The notes under the pieces are model-generated. The model had not been told where the DNA came from, did not search any database, and saw only the letters and a list, made by a program, of their open reading frames with translations. 64,000 nt of DNA, taken from NCBI RefSeq assembly GCF_000002075.1, contig NW_004797602.1, positions 265,823 through 329,822 on the forward strand, written 5' to 3'. The position numbers were made by a program, and so were the translations under genes. Origin of the DNA: Aplysia californica (taxonomy: Eukaryota; Mollusca; Gastropoda; Aplysiida; Aplysiidae). Below are positions 1 to 64,000 of this stretch, in pieces; within the stretch, counting starts at the first letter, position 1; each line of letters starts with the position of its first letter.

Positions 1-888
1 GGGGGTTGTAATTTACTGTTATCCAAAATGCGTTATAAGAACGTCAATTGAGTTGGCGCATCTTGTAAAAACCTAATACCACACAATCTACAATGCGCCC
101 AATAGGCGTTCAATAGATTCGCCATATTATATTAATTCTTCGAAAAGGCGTAGCGGAGTATATAATATGTGGAGTACTGTAATCGGTTCTTTTCAGAGTG
201 AATAGTGTGAACTAGTGAGCGTATGGGTTTATAAGCTTTTCGAAACTGTTAGTGTTAGCGAGTGTAATGTAACAACCGTCTCCAATAGAGCCGGGCCAAG
301 GTTGAGTCTTGAAAACTCCACAAAACGACCTGACATTTAAAAAAAGGTACAGGTGAGATTTGAATCAGGACCATCCGCTTCATAGGAGAACTTGTGCAAT
401 GTAGTACACTAAATCTAAATGTATGTAACGCATTGGGGAGCATTTAGACGCCACAACTGTTTCTTTAATTGGTTGTCACTTTTCGGTTACAAGTTACAAT
501 GAATGAACTACATCTACAAACACTGAAACGTGAAGGCTTGGCCTATACGTTCCTCCTCTTTTCCCGAAAACTGTTTGAACCCACAAAACCGAACATTTAA
601 TGTCAATTACGACTACTGATTGGTGATGAGTGTTCTGATATGATGTTCATTTTTTTACTTCTCTACTTACAAAGCTAGGCCTGTTATGTAGCCTAGAGCT
701 ATCATCAGCTTGTTTTAGTAGAGAGCACGTGCGCGTTCATAATAATGATCTTATATATTTATGCTGTGCGAGCGCTGTAAAATGTTTACCAAACGCAACA
801 GAGAGCACCGCGACACAATAACTGGCATTTTAGTGTATGGGAGAAGTAGGGTGCAGACTGAGACAATAGAGCGGAAAAATTTACTATA
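1..888. other. Upstream flank, no gene seen
   Basis: AT-rich with only short unconvincing ORFs. About 40 bases near 38-80 recur in diverged form near 2084-2125 (around GGCGCAT and TAAAATCTAATAC), so part of this flank is an unnamed dispersed repeat. Confidence 0.5.
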
Positions 889-1835
889 CAGTAGTCTCCG
901 CCTAAGATCCCCCCGAATACGATCCCGGTTCGCTTAAGATCCCGCTGTTTTAAGAAAACAGAATTTTTACTGTACAAAAGTCACCCCTAAGATCCCGCTC
1001 TGATTCACTCTGAAGGTCTACATTCGGCTTAGATCCCGCATTTTGGATCATAATTTTCGGAACAAAAACCCGGGCGGGCACAGCCGATCAACCAAGTGTG
1101 AAAAGTTGAGATCAATGAACTGTCCGTAGCGTCCAAGATCAGCCCCTATCGTCAATGTGATCACATACATGATGTTGAAAAACTCGATGAAGCGATACAA
1201 TGTGTGCCCCAGACAGGATCACACCGAGGTGTGAACTGACCGACTCGTTTATTTCCCCCACACATCGCACTCACACCTGAGCTCTCCCCATAAACTTACA
1301 TCACTCGCTGGGTGGGTAGGGCCTTCACGTTCGCTCCAGGCGGGATCACATCGAACTGTGAATTCTCCTTGACCAGTGCAGCAGTTGTCTCTACTCCCGA
1401 ATTTGCGAGACAGACTGACTTTTAATTTGTGTGTTCACAACGCAATGGTATGTAACGACAAAGGCTGTTGGGGAGGGGGGACCGCGGTCAGAGATGGAAA
1501 GCTATACGTTTTCGACAGGTTAAGGGGAGGGGCAACTAGTTAAACGTAGATCTTGAGACTCACGAAAGGATAATAAGTGAAAATGGCACGCCCCATGCCA
1601 CTATGCGCTGTGATAGGTCATCAAGGTTAACCACTCTTTGCTCGCCATATGTCATAAACCCACCAAGGTTTCACGTCAGTTCATTTTAGAGTGGAGGGAG
1701 ACCATTTTACCGATTGTGAGCCTTAACATGGGTCATCGTGGATTCTTCAAAGGGTTCGTCCGTTAACATCCCGGTTCGCCTAAGATCCCGCATTTCCTTG
1801 CTCCCGAGCACCGGGATCTTAGGCGGAGTAATACA
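889..1835. mobile_element. Pogo/Tigger-like MITE, family P1, copy 1
   Basis: It begins CAGTAGTCTCCGCCTAAG next to TA and ends in the reverse complement (CTTAGGCGGAG). Many internal copies of the TIR word (TAAGATCCCG) lie close to both ends. The TIR start CAGTAGTC and the TA target are typical of pogo/Tigger elements. No transposase ORF. The same family recurs at 11489-12238 (left end missing) and 61922-62820. The right terminal bases of this copy have decayed. Confidence 0.75.
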
Positions 1836-4671
1836 CTAGGATCTTTCACGGGCGCCACCCAGCCACCCACTTTCGTGATCTGTGTCAGGAGAAAGTTACG
1901 ACGCCTAAAGACGCTTAGCAAAGACCACACAAAAGATGTGTTTTTAACATATCATAGTATTATACTCACTACATCTGGCATGTCAGTTGCTTCACTAGCC
2001 ACTTCAGCTTCGGTGATAAGACAAGCGTAGACCATTGTCAGAATACTAAAATAATATTGTCAGAAAAGATGAACAACTTCTTGAACGTGAACTGAGTAGG
2101 CGCATTGCGTAAAATCTAATACATGAACGATATCTTGTACAATAATAAAACGGACCGAATTTTACCAAATTTCACACATATAACAAGCATAGTAAGGAGT
2201 CTTAAAATCCGCAATCAAATTTGAGAAAAAAGTTTCGTTTACATGGATACGCCGCCATATTGGATTTTATTGACATGTCTTACGTAATGAATACCGCACT
2301 TATCGCTCATGGAAATTGATTGTTTATTTGCATGCGTGTTCACAAACATTAAATCTAAAAATTTTGCTGTTGTTTTTTTTCCTAATCGAATTAGAACATT
2401 TTTAATGAATATTTTCCTGAGGTAGCATTCAAGTTTGCGAAAAATCCGTGAAAATCCACACTCCAGACACTACCAACAGAAATCTATTCCATATATCAAA
2501 AATTCAACAGACACATTTTTAGTATTACCTCTTCTCTTCATTCGGTGAAAATTTCATGAAGATTGGACGACAAATGGTGGAGTTATTCAAAAAAGTATAG
2601 AGGAAAGTCGCATTTTGAGAAAACGGCCGATAAAGAAAAATAAATTACTGACTTTATGAGGAAATGGCGGTTACAAACATGCCCGGTACGGGGAAAAATA
2701 CGGTTTTGGGGGGTTCTTATGCCATGAAATAGTTGTAGGAGAGGCTGAGGAAGCTAAATATGCCTACAGCTCAAATGCTAAATATGCCTACAGCTCAAAT
2801 TCCATGATTTTGAGCCGAATTTTGATTTTTGGGGTAGCCCCCCCCCCCTCCCCCCCCCCCCCCCTTAATCATCCAGTGCCAGATCTGTGACAGACATCGG
2901 CGATCATGGAGCCAAATTGTTACTATTGAACATACATTGTATATTCTGTTCTTCGTTGAGCAAGTGATTCGAAATAGTAATCTAGATTATACACTAGACT
3001 AATCAGAAGGGAAAAGAAAACAGAGAACGTAACGCACGTTTTGATAGCGTTTCGATTGGTTCCATATATCGGAAAGTGATATTTGATTTTAAGATTGCCG
3101 CCGTTCGTGTTTTAAGTGTCATTATAGTAACACCACACCTCAGTAGGGGCCTATTCAATAGACTGATGCAAGTGCAATATAATATCTCAGGTCATCAACC
3201 TTAAGTAACAAGCAAGTCATGCCAGATGTAAAGTTTAAATGTTTTGGAAAAGGAGCGTTTTTCCATTCTGAGCCCAACGTTTGAAATACCATCCCACATA
3301 GAACCAGGCAAGCGGCAACTATGACCCAATTTAGAACGAGTCCGAAGAATTATCTTTGTAACAGCACATGTGATCTAAACCATTTGTGATCACATTTTAT
3401 TATTATTGTCATCTCCTATCACATACGTGTCCTAATATTTTTAACAATTATTTAATCTGGGGTGACTACTCATGATACATTTTTATTAATGTAATGACAT
3501 TTTGTAACCATAGATTCGAGCATTTTTATTCGCTTTAATCGGACGAATAGACCTTTTAAAAAAATAATAATCATGGGTTTCATGTTTTTTTAAAACATGT
3601 CGAACAGTATATTTATGTATGTGCTGATTTGAATTTAATGTCCATTTATGCCTGTTTTTTTGGGTTTTTTTATTCGTTGTGAATTTTCATCAATAGGCTG
3701 GATACAAATTACATCTCGAACCGTAGCGTATTTTTTTTTTCAGCGTAAAAAAATAATTCTCGATTGCACGCGTGTCTGCTTTGCTTATTTCATTGTAATG
3801 CTCATAAAGCACCCCGTCGAGATGAAAACAAGCAGTAGGCCTATAGGCCTACATGTAAATGCAGTTTATTGGCACAGTATTATAGTTTTGTCAGTCCCTG
3901 TCCGTATAACAGATACACCTATCTAAGATCACTATAAGATTAGAAAACTCGCATGGGACTGAATTGTATCATAATGGCAATTTATAGGTATTTCGTAAAA
4001 CTTGGTATTTTTATTACATCCCCATCGATACCATTCAGATCACGATCAGGAGGCGTGAGTTTGCTTTCCTGGCCAGGGATAGGCCTACAGTAGGTTCCAG
4101 GCAGACATATACATGTACTAGTAGATATTAAAAAATAAACAAAACAAAAACATGTAGATCTATATTCATCATCCAGGAATCAGACTCTCGCCTGCGACAT
4201 TTCAAGGAGTCTATACATCGCTTCTACACGGATACGCTGCAGGTATAACCAATGGCGTTATGTGGATTATAAAGAGAGTGGGGCTTGCCGTGGCCATTAA
4301 CTCTTACATGCGATCGCTCAGATAACAATAACAGTGGAGGGGAAATAACTGAAACGCCATCCAGACACGCATTCTATAAGAAAACAACATGTCAACATGA
4401 AAGAAAATGTAAATGATTCAAAAGTATAATAAATCGTCGGCGCCCCCCCCCCTCTCTCATTCCATTTTCAAGGAAGAAAACACACCTTACAAAAAATTTG
4501 TGATTTCCGCTAATTGTTATTTTAGTTGTTCTATCTTTTTCTCCCTCTCGCTTCGGTTGCCAAATTAAAAACACAAAGACCTCAAAGACTTAAAGCATAT
4601 AGGGCCTTTATTGGTCCCCAATGAGACTTAAATAGTACTAATTTTATAGCGTTACTGTTTGTCGTTTTAGA
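1836..4671. other. Upstream intergenic DNA, no gene seen
   Basis: AT-rich with no supported ORF. It holds a 24-bp perfect tandem duplication at 2753-2800 (GCTAAATATGCC...), a poly-C tract at about 2838-2866 and T-rich stretches near 3650-3760. The 2400-2720 segment resembles diffuse repeat DNA, but no copy was aligned with confidence. Confidence 0.5.
2753..2800. repeat. 24-bp perfect tandem duplication
   Basis: Two identical adjacent units beginning GCTAAATATGCCTACAG and ending TCAAAT. Confidence 0.9.
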
Positions 4672-4862
4672 AGAGGTTTTACAGCGTTCGCAAATGCATA
4701 AGGTCGTATGAGCGCCACGGGAAATGTCAACAGAGAAGTCCTTACAGTTATATACAGACAGGGAGTCAGGCTTACTCTGCTTACCCATCTAGCTTCAACA
4801 GCACAAAGTCAGCTTCGACTACCAAGGCACCCCAGAAGTAGCGGGTCACAAGAGTGTGACAA
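4672..4862 (-). mobile_element. SINE-like family A, minus-strand copy
   Basis: The reverse complement reads from GTGACCCGCTACTTCTGG through GCCTTGGTAGTCGAAGC, TAAGCCTGACTCCCTG and AACTTCTCTGTTGACATT to GGCGCTCATACGACCTTATG and ends GCTGTAAAAC. It is the same element as 21113-21290 and 44432-44620. The 3' end forms a hairpin between GGCGCTC and GAGCGCC in the best copies. It lies outside the gene and is the only family A-C copy seen on the minus strand. Confidence 0.8.
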
Positions 4863-5195
4863 ACACACAAAAGAAGTAAAGGAAACATGACAATAGTAGT
4901 GATTAGGAAAGAAAAAGCAGCAGTTCCCTGTTGCAGGACATTGATGAATCGGCCCATTTACAATTACAATTCTAATGTGCATAAGAATATGCCTAAGACA
5001 CTTCAGTTCATCAGTAGCACCGCTTCGGGGGATAATAACATTATTGAGTCAAACAGAAATCTACCAAAACAAGTGCATGGTATTCTGTCCTGTAATCGTT
5101 TAAAAAGAAAGTTTTGCTTCGTTGTTTCTATACTTTACATAAATCAAAGAGCGCTGCTTCTCAATATCTATTATCAGTTTCACGGTCATCTATAA

Positions 5196-5874
5196 TGCGG
5201 TCAAAAATTCGTGGCGCAACTTATCCTCAAATATCTCTCTAACGATACTGTCACTCATGTTTTGCACAGCAGTTTGTATAATTTTGTATTCAGATTTTTC
5301 CATAACAACTGAGGCTAGATTAAAAAACTTTTCTTCATAAATCTATATTATATATTATAAAATACCATAAATCTCCATCATGCGGAAATTGCGCTCACAG
5401 CTTTTTTTCTCTCACGCATTTTACTTACGCATAGCATGGCAAACGCCATAGCCTAGAACTAGACCTTTTCAGTCTGAGAAAGCAGGCCATCTCATCAATG
5501 AGACTTTTTAGAGGGAAAACTATTTACAAGAAATTCATTTTACAATGAACACAATTTTAGCACGAAAGGTACTCAAACATGCGTTCAAAAAGCATAATTA
5601 TGTCGCGATTAGTAAAAAATGATGGACTTGTTTTTTTAAAACGCTATATTGCCACACCTGTAAACTTTTTTGAATCTGCAAAAACCATCGACTGGGTTTT
5701 TGTTAAAATTAGCATTTGTAATTGTCTAGAATACAGTGTGCAGGTGTTTAAATAAATATTCATCAGTTAAGACAAATTGATAGATATAAGTCACTGCGCA
5801 AAAGTTGGATACCTTCTATGTTCAATTGTTAAAGGAGATGACAATAAGTTGAGCCACGAATTTTTGACCGCACA
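5196..5874. mobile_element. TIR element (MITE), superfamily unknown
   Basis: The left end TGCGGTCAAAAATTCGTGG at 5198 and the right end CCACGAATTTTTGACCGCA at 5852-5870 are inverted repeats. They extend through (G)CAACTTAT on one side and (ATAAGTTG) on the other. About 680 bp, no transposase ORF. The exact ends and target duplication are unclear. Confidence 0.75.
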
Positions 5875-6939
5875 ATAGATAGAGGCCAAAGTTGACGAAG
5901 CCGTTGTTGGGAACGCGTCCATTTCTCATGGAGAGGGGTAACCTAACGAAAGGTCCTGGATTAAATAACAAAGAATAAAAAAACCTACAAAAACCAATAA
6001 CAACAATTCTTGATCGTTTTTGCTCACAGTCACAATCACTCAAATGCAGTCAAACGTTATTTTCTAAACTGAAATTTATTGTCGCAAGGAAATATACAAG
6101 AATGACTTTTAAAGGATATATCGATATCAGAAGACAACAACGAACGAGCACATTTTTTCCGGAGGGCAGGGGGGGGGGCAGACTGTAATCCTGAAGTGCT
6201 TTGTCATTACATTTTAGGAAATTCGCTTTCGCAAGTGCGGGCTGGATTAATAATAAGCTTGCATTGTACTGGCCACCGAAGGCCTAGGCCTACATTATTA
6301 TGATTTGGAACCAACAAAGATAAAACCGGAAATATAAAATCTTTGCTTTGATTTTGTTTGGCACTGCGCATGCGGCAATTAGGGAAGTTTTTGACAATAC
6401 TGAGAATCGAGTACAGAAAGAAATTATTTTTATGGCCAGTTTTGAAGTATCGAGTTTTATCGACTAAACAATATTTTGCTCGATTAATTTCCCTTTAAAA
6501 AAAATCCTATCATTGGTTTTCCTCTCATCCCGAAAACACACATAATATGTACATGTACATTGAATTGGACATGTTCCAGTATCAAACTTTATATGTTGGC
6601 AATTACCTGAAGAAGCTACAATTTCATTTTGTCTATAATTTACGATTGAAATTATTGTACTGCCTGCGGAATTTCAAGTCAGGAAATGTCAGCATTTTAA
6701 AGGAAAGGCGAAGAAAGCATTATTCTAATTTACACTTGTTTTATAAACGGAACTCACTTTTTTACTTTGATAAAACCCAAAATAGATACAATTAAAAATA
6801 CTAGCCTATGGTAAAAAAAAACACAACAAAAATACCCTCCCCCCCGAGAATGTGGGTGTTCGCGACAAAACTCGAACTTGAATGCATTAATGAAACTTCA
6901 TTTATAAGCTCGAATACACAGTATCGACAAACTCCGACA
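5875..6939. other. Upstream intergenic DNA, no gene seen
   Basis: AT-rich with no supported ORF. A G-run lies at 6170-6178. Nothing else recognised before the likely promoter. Confidence 0.5.
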
Positions 6940-7107
6940 CCACTACTACTGTGCGCTTTCAATATGGCGGAGCTCGGGAAGCTGCTAGTCTTGGACGATA
7001 TAAACAGACACTCAGTGGGCTTCCTTTTGTAAACCATGATACCGTAGTGTTGCTGCTGTTAGCTTAAAGCATGTATATACCTAGTTGTAGGTGTTGAGTA
7101 CTCCGAA
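6940..7107 (+). promoter_or_regulatory. Probable KSR 5' UTR/core promoter region with YY1-like motif
   Basis: CAATATGGCGGAG at 6960-6972 resembles the YY1 consensus (AAnATGGCGGC), which in animals often lies at or just after transcription starts. No TATA box is seen at a suitable distance. The region is less AT-rich than its upstream flank. The promoter role is inferred from the motif and its position 140 bases before exon 1. Confidence 0.35.
6964..7032 (+). other. Possible 22-codon upstream ORF in the KSR leader
   Basis: The ATG has A at -3 and G at +4, a favourable start context. It reads MAELGKLLVLDDINRHSVGF then LL and a stop. It is in frame with the KSR start but ends 75 bases before it. 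If transcription starts upstream, it could reduce KSR translation. The same ATG is part of the YY1-like motif, so it may instead be a DNA signal. Confidence 0.3.
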
Positions 7108-61029
<53,922 letters not shown>

Positions 61030-61260
61030 CCTCTGACCTTGGGTTCGTTATTGCAGAGTTTGTGGTGGAAAAGAAGACAACAGAGTCTGATGAGGTTCGT
61101 TACTGTGGAGTTTGTGATGGAAAGGAGGATGATAAAGCCAGGCTGCGTCGGGCCTGGGGCCTGCTGCTTATTGGGATCGCTGACTCGCTCCCGGCTGTTG
61201 AGCTCAGTTTTGTGGGGGAGTTGACTGGAAGAAGGATTAAAAATTCAGCTGTTTAGGATT
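61030..61260 (+). other. KSR 3' UTR start with a 52-bp diverged repeat
   Basis: GGTTCGTTATTGCAGAGTTT at 61042 and GGTTCGTTACTGTGGAGTTT at 61094 begin two similar units. TTATTGCAG at 61048 could act as a weak 3' splice site but would lie after the stop. No close AATAAA; candidates further down are at 62091 (inside a MITE) and 63092. Confidence 0.5.
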
Positions 61261-61263
61261 CTG

Positions 61264-61299
<36 letters not shown>

Positions 61300-61427
61300 T
61301 TGTGTCACTCCTGATGTCTGACCTTGGATTCAACGTGAGGGTGGATAGAAGGATAACAGACCTAGGCTGTGTTGCCAGGGCAGATAAATTGCAGGGTGTA
61401 GTGTGAGGATCTTGGGGGGGGGGGGAA

Positions 61428-61545
61428 AGTGTGAAGCTCTGACTCTCTGGGGCTTTGTTTTCACTTTTTCCTGGGTAGGGTACAGTGGAGTGTGAAGCTC
61501 TGACTCTCTGGGGCTTTGTTTTCACTTTTTCCTGGGTAGGGTTAA
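61428..61545. repeat. Two-copy tandem repeat, period 61 bp
   Basis: Units start AGTGTGAAGCTCTGACTCTC and contain TTTTCACTTTTTCCTGGGTA. A (CT)n tract at 61268-61294 and a G-run at 61414-61425 lie just before. Confidence 0.9.
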
Positions 61546-61778
61546 GTATCTGCTGCACTGTTTGGCTGAATGTTTGAGCTCCTGTTTTTCCTTTTTTGGT
61601 CTCCTCAGGGTGTTCTTGCTTCTTCCACCTGTGTGAATAACAAACGGTTTGGCTGATGTTTTTGAGTTGTTGTTTTTTTCTTCCCTTTTTAGGAAGGGGG
61701 GTTGTGGGCTGGGGAGCCATATGCCATTGGTTTTATAGAGGCCTATTCATCAGTGCGTTGTTTTTGTTATTGAAAAGT

Positions 61779-62900
61779 GGGTACTCATTTGGCTTTTTGC
61801 TAGTGGGTATACTTTGTGTTATATACGAATGCCCATTTGGCATTATGCTGGTGGGTATATATGTTTCATTATATACGAGTGCTCATCTGGTATTCTGCCA
61901 GTGGTTACACGGTACACTATACAGTAGTCTCCTCCTAAGATCCCACTGCTTAACATCCCGGTTCGCTTAATATCCCACTGTTTTAAGAAAACAGATTTTT
62001 TACTAAACAAAATTCACCCCTAAGATCCAGCTCTGATTCACTCGGAATGTCTACATTCAGCTAAGATCCCACATTTCTGACCATAATTTACGCAATAAAA
62101 ACCCAGGCGAGCACTGCCAATCAACCGAGAGGGAAAAGTTGAGATCAATAAAAATGCCCGTCATGTCAGAGATCAGCCACTCTCGTGAATGTGATCACAT
62201 AAGCGTTGTAAAACTCGATAAAACGGTACAATGTTTGCCCCAGACAGGATCACACCGATGTGTGAACTGACAGGCGCGTTTGTTTTCCCCAAACATCGCA
62301 CTCGCATCTGAGGTCTCCATCTAAACTTACATCACCTCGCTCCAGGCAGGATCACATTGAACTGTGAACTGTTCCCTTACCATTGCAGCAGTTTTCTCTA
62401 TTCCCGAATTTGCAAAACAGACTGAATTTTGACTGGTATGGTCACAACGTAATGGTGCGTAACAGCAAAGTGTCACAAAGGCAGGGCAACTTGGTCAGAG
62501 ATGGAAAGCTATAAATTTTCAACAGGTAAAGCGGAGGAGCAACTGGATAAGCATAGACCTTGAGACTTAAAATAGGATAATAAGTGAAAATAGCACACCT
62601 CATGCCACTATGCACTGTGATAGGTCACCAAGGTGAACCAGTCTTTGCTTGCCATATGTCATAAACCCACCCAGGGGTCACGTCAGTTCATTTTTGAGTG
62701 GAGGGAGACCATTTTACAGGTTGTGGGCCTTAAAATGGGTCACCATAGATTCTTCCCTGGGTTCGTCGGCTAAGATCCCGGTTCGTCTAAGAGCACCGGG
62801 ATCTTGGGCGGAGACTACTGTATACGAATGCTCATTTGGTATTTTGCTAGTGGGTATACGTTAATTTATATACAAGTGCTCATTTGGCATTCTGCAAACT
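61779..62900. repeat. Minisatellite (about 50-60 bp unit) interrupted by a MITE
   Basis: Units with GTGCTCATTTGGCATTCTGC or close variants, then GTGGGTATA and ATATACGA, occur about three times before 61920 and twice after 62821. The MITE at 61922-62820 sits at a TA inside a unit. Confidence 0.8.
61922..62820. mobile_element. Pogo/Tigger-like MITE, family P1, copy 3 (complete)
   Basis: 899 bp, from CAGTAGTCTCCTCCTAAG to CTTGGGCGGAGACTACTG, flanked by TA (61920-61921, 62821-62822). The interior matches copy 1 throughout (TTAAGAAAACAG; GATCACATTGAACTGTGAAC; CTCATGCCACTATGCACTGT). It is the best-preserved copy and gives the family's true ends. Confidence 0.92.
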
Positions 62901-63794
62901 ATTGTTCTGTTCTGACTGTTGTTGGTATCCCTTCAGTTTGGGGGGGGGGGGGGGGGGGGGCTTGTGTGATATTGCGAAGGCATGATGTTTTATGATGGTT
63001 CAAATTATGACAACTGTTGTAATCAGAAAAAATTTAGGGAGAATTTTTTGCCCACACGTGGTCGATCATATTGATGGTCATGGTACATTGTAATAAATAT
63101 TGTAGGTTTTAACACATCTCTCTTCTTTTTTTTTTTTAGTGTTGGGGGTGGGGAACATTTAGTGAAAGAGAATTGGACTACATTTTTTGTTTTGAAGACT
63201 GCATAATTGATGCTAATTTGCTTTTAAAAGTTAACAAGGAAGAGGGAAACAGGACTAGGGACATTTTCTATATTGATTTTCTTTATTTAATTTAAAACAA
63301 ATGTGTTTTTAGAACAGAGACAACAAAGGAGTAGAGGCAAACATGTTTCATACTGCTTTTCTCTCTGTCCCATAATCTAACGTTCCTTTTAATGCTAGTG
63401 GTCACTTTGTTGTGGATGAAAAGGAGGCACATAGCTTTTTTGTTGTTTTTTAAAAAGTGTGTTCAACTTTTACTGAGGACTGGTGGCGCCTGGCTGCGCT
63501 TGGTTTTTAAAAAGTGTTTGGTTCACACTAAACTTACTTGCTGCCACACCCGAAAAGCATCGGGAAAAAATCTATAGACTGGGCATTGTCGTTTATGTTT
63601 TGAGTTTCCTGTCTATTTTCTACTATTGCCCAATGGGGCTGGTCTTCATGGGTATGAAACTGCTGTCCTTTATGAGTGGACTGAGCATTGTTGCAGCTTT
63701 CCTCCCTCCCTCCCCAACCCTATGCTCTTCAACTGGGTTGCTTTCTTTATTTCATTTACGAAAAGGTTCTTCAGTCCCTCCGTATCTAGTAAAA
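62901..63794. other. 3' flank or distal 3' UTR, no gene seen
   Basis: A G-run at 62940-62960 and a possible poly(A) signal AATAAA at 63092-63097. No ORF with recognisable similarity. Confidence 0.4.
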
Positions 63795-63940
63795 GTGGCT
63801 GGTTGGAGGGTGCCACTGATAGGTCTTACTTCTTTTCCCCTTCTTTCTCTCTTCTGTTTCTGTTTGTCTCTCTTACTGTTCTCCCCAGCACTAAATATCA
63901 CTATTGTGAGGGTGTGCTCTTTTCTCAAACAAAACATCCA
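63795..63940 (+). mobile_element. SINE-like family C copy
   Basis: GGCTGGTTGGAGGGTGCCAC then TGATAGGTCTTACTTCTTTT, TTCTCCCCAGCACTAAATAT and GTGTGCTCTTTTCTCAAACA. One of the best heads of the family. Confidence 0.8.
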
Positions 63941-64000
63941 GTAGTAAGTGATGTCATTCACAATAGGCACTGGGCTCTGTTTCTTAAATGTTAGGTACAA

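Noticed and set aside
4887-5195. 102-codon + strand ORF upstream of KSR
   Set aside because: No recognisable similarity, AT-rich, between two repeats; expected by chance.
6808-7032. ORF starting upstream as a longer KSR N-terminus
   Set aside because: A stop at 7030-7032 separates it from the KSR start and its residues show no KSR similarity.

Overview
The window is eukaryotic DNA. It has low gene density, phase-consistent GT-AG introns and many small interspersed repeats. Protein similarity, repeat style and frequent GGCCTA-type words suggest a lophotrochozoan, most likely a gastropod mollusc; that assignment is inference.

One protein-coding gene dominates the + strand from 7108 to 61029: kinase suppressor of Ras (KSR), the scaffold and pseudokinase that brings RAF, MEK and ERK together. 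I could join 20 coding exons, plus one alternative exon, with every phase matching, into a 947-residue protein. The order is a CC-SAM-like CA1 region (exons 1-3), a Ser/Pro-rich linker with a SKSHE site (exons 4-5), a zinc-binding C1 domain (exons 6-8), a Ser/Thr/Pro-rich stretch ending in an FxFP ERK-docking motif (exons 9-10), an acidic/Ser linker (exons 11-12) and the kinase-like domain (exons 13-20). The kinase keeps the ATP-binding lysine (VAIK), has the KSR-type HKD in place of HRD, and keeps DFG.

The most interesting observation is in the C1 domain. Its first half is encoded twice, by exon 7a (30287-30367) and exon 7b (32234-32317). Both have the same phases at both ends, all zinc ligands and good splice signals, but only about 10 of 28 residues agree. 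This looks like an undescribed pair of mutually exclusive exons giving two KSR C1 versions.

Layout. 1-7107 is upstream DNA with a pogo-like MITE, another TIR element, a minus-strand SINE-like copy and a YY1-like motif just before exon 1. Intron 1 (9.3 kb) holds a 722-bp foldback element with a 9-bp target duplication and a minus-strand LINE split by a nest of other elements. Introns 3-20 hold at least three related pyrimidine-rich SINE-like families (called A, B and C here), all sense-oriented inside the gene and often just upstream of 3' splice sites. They also hold pogo-, mariner-, hAT- and piggyBac-type elements, a pogo transposase relic, two hairpin loci, tandem repeats and a 480-base assembly gap (38911-39390). 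The last 3 kb carries the KSR 3' UTR or flank and a MITE inserted in a minisatellite. I saw no rRNA, intact tRNA, CRISPR array, retrovirus or LTR element.
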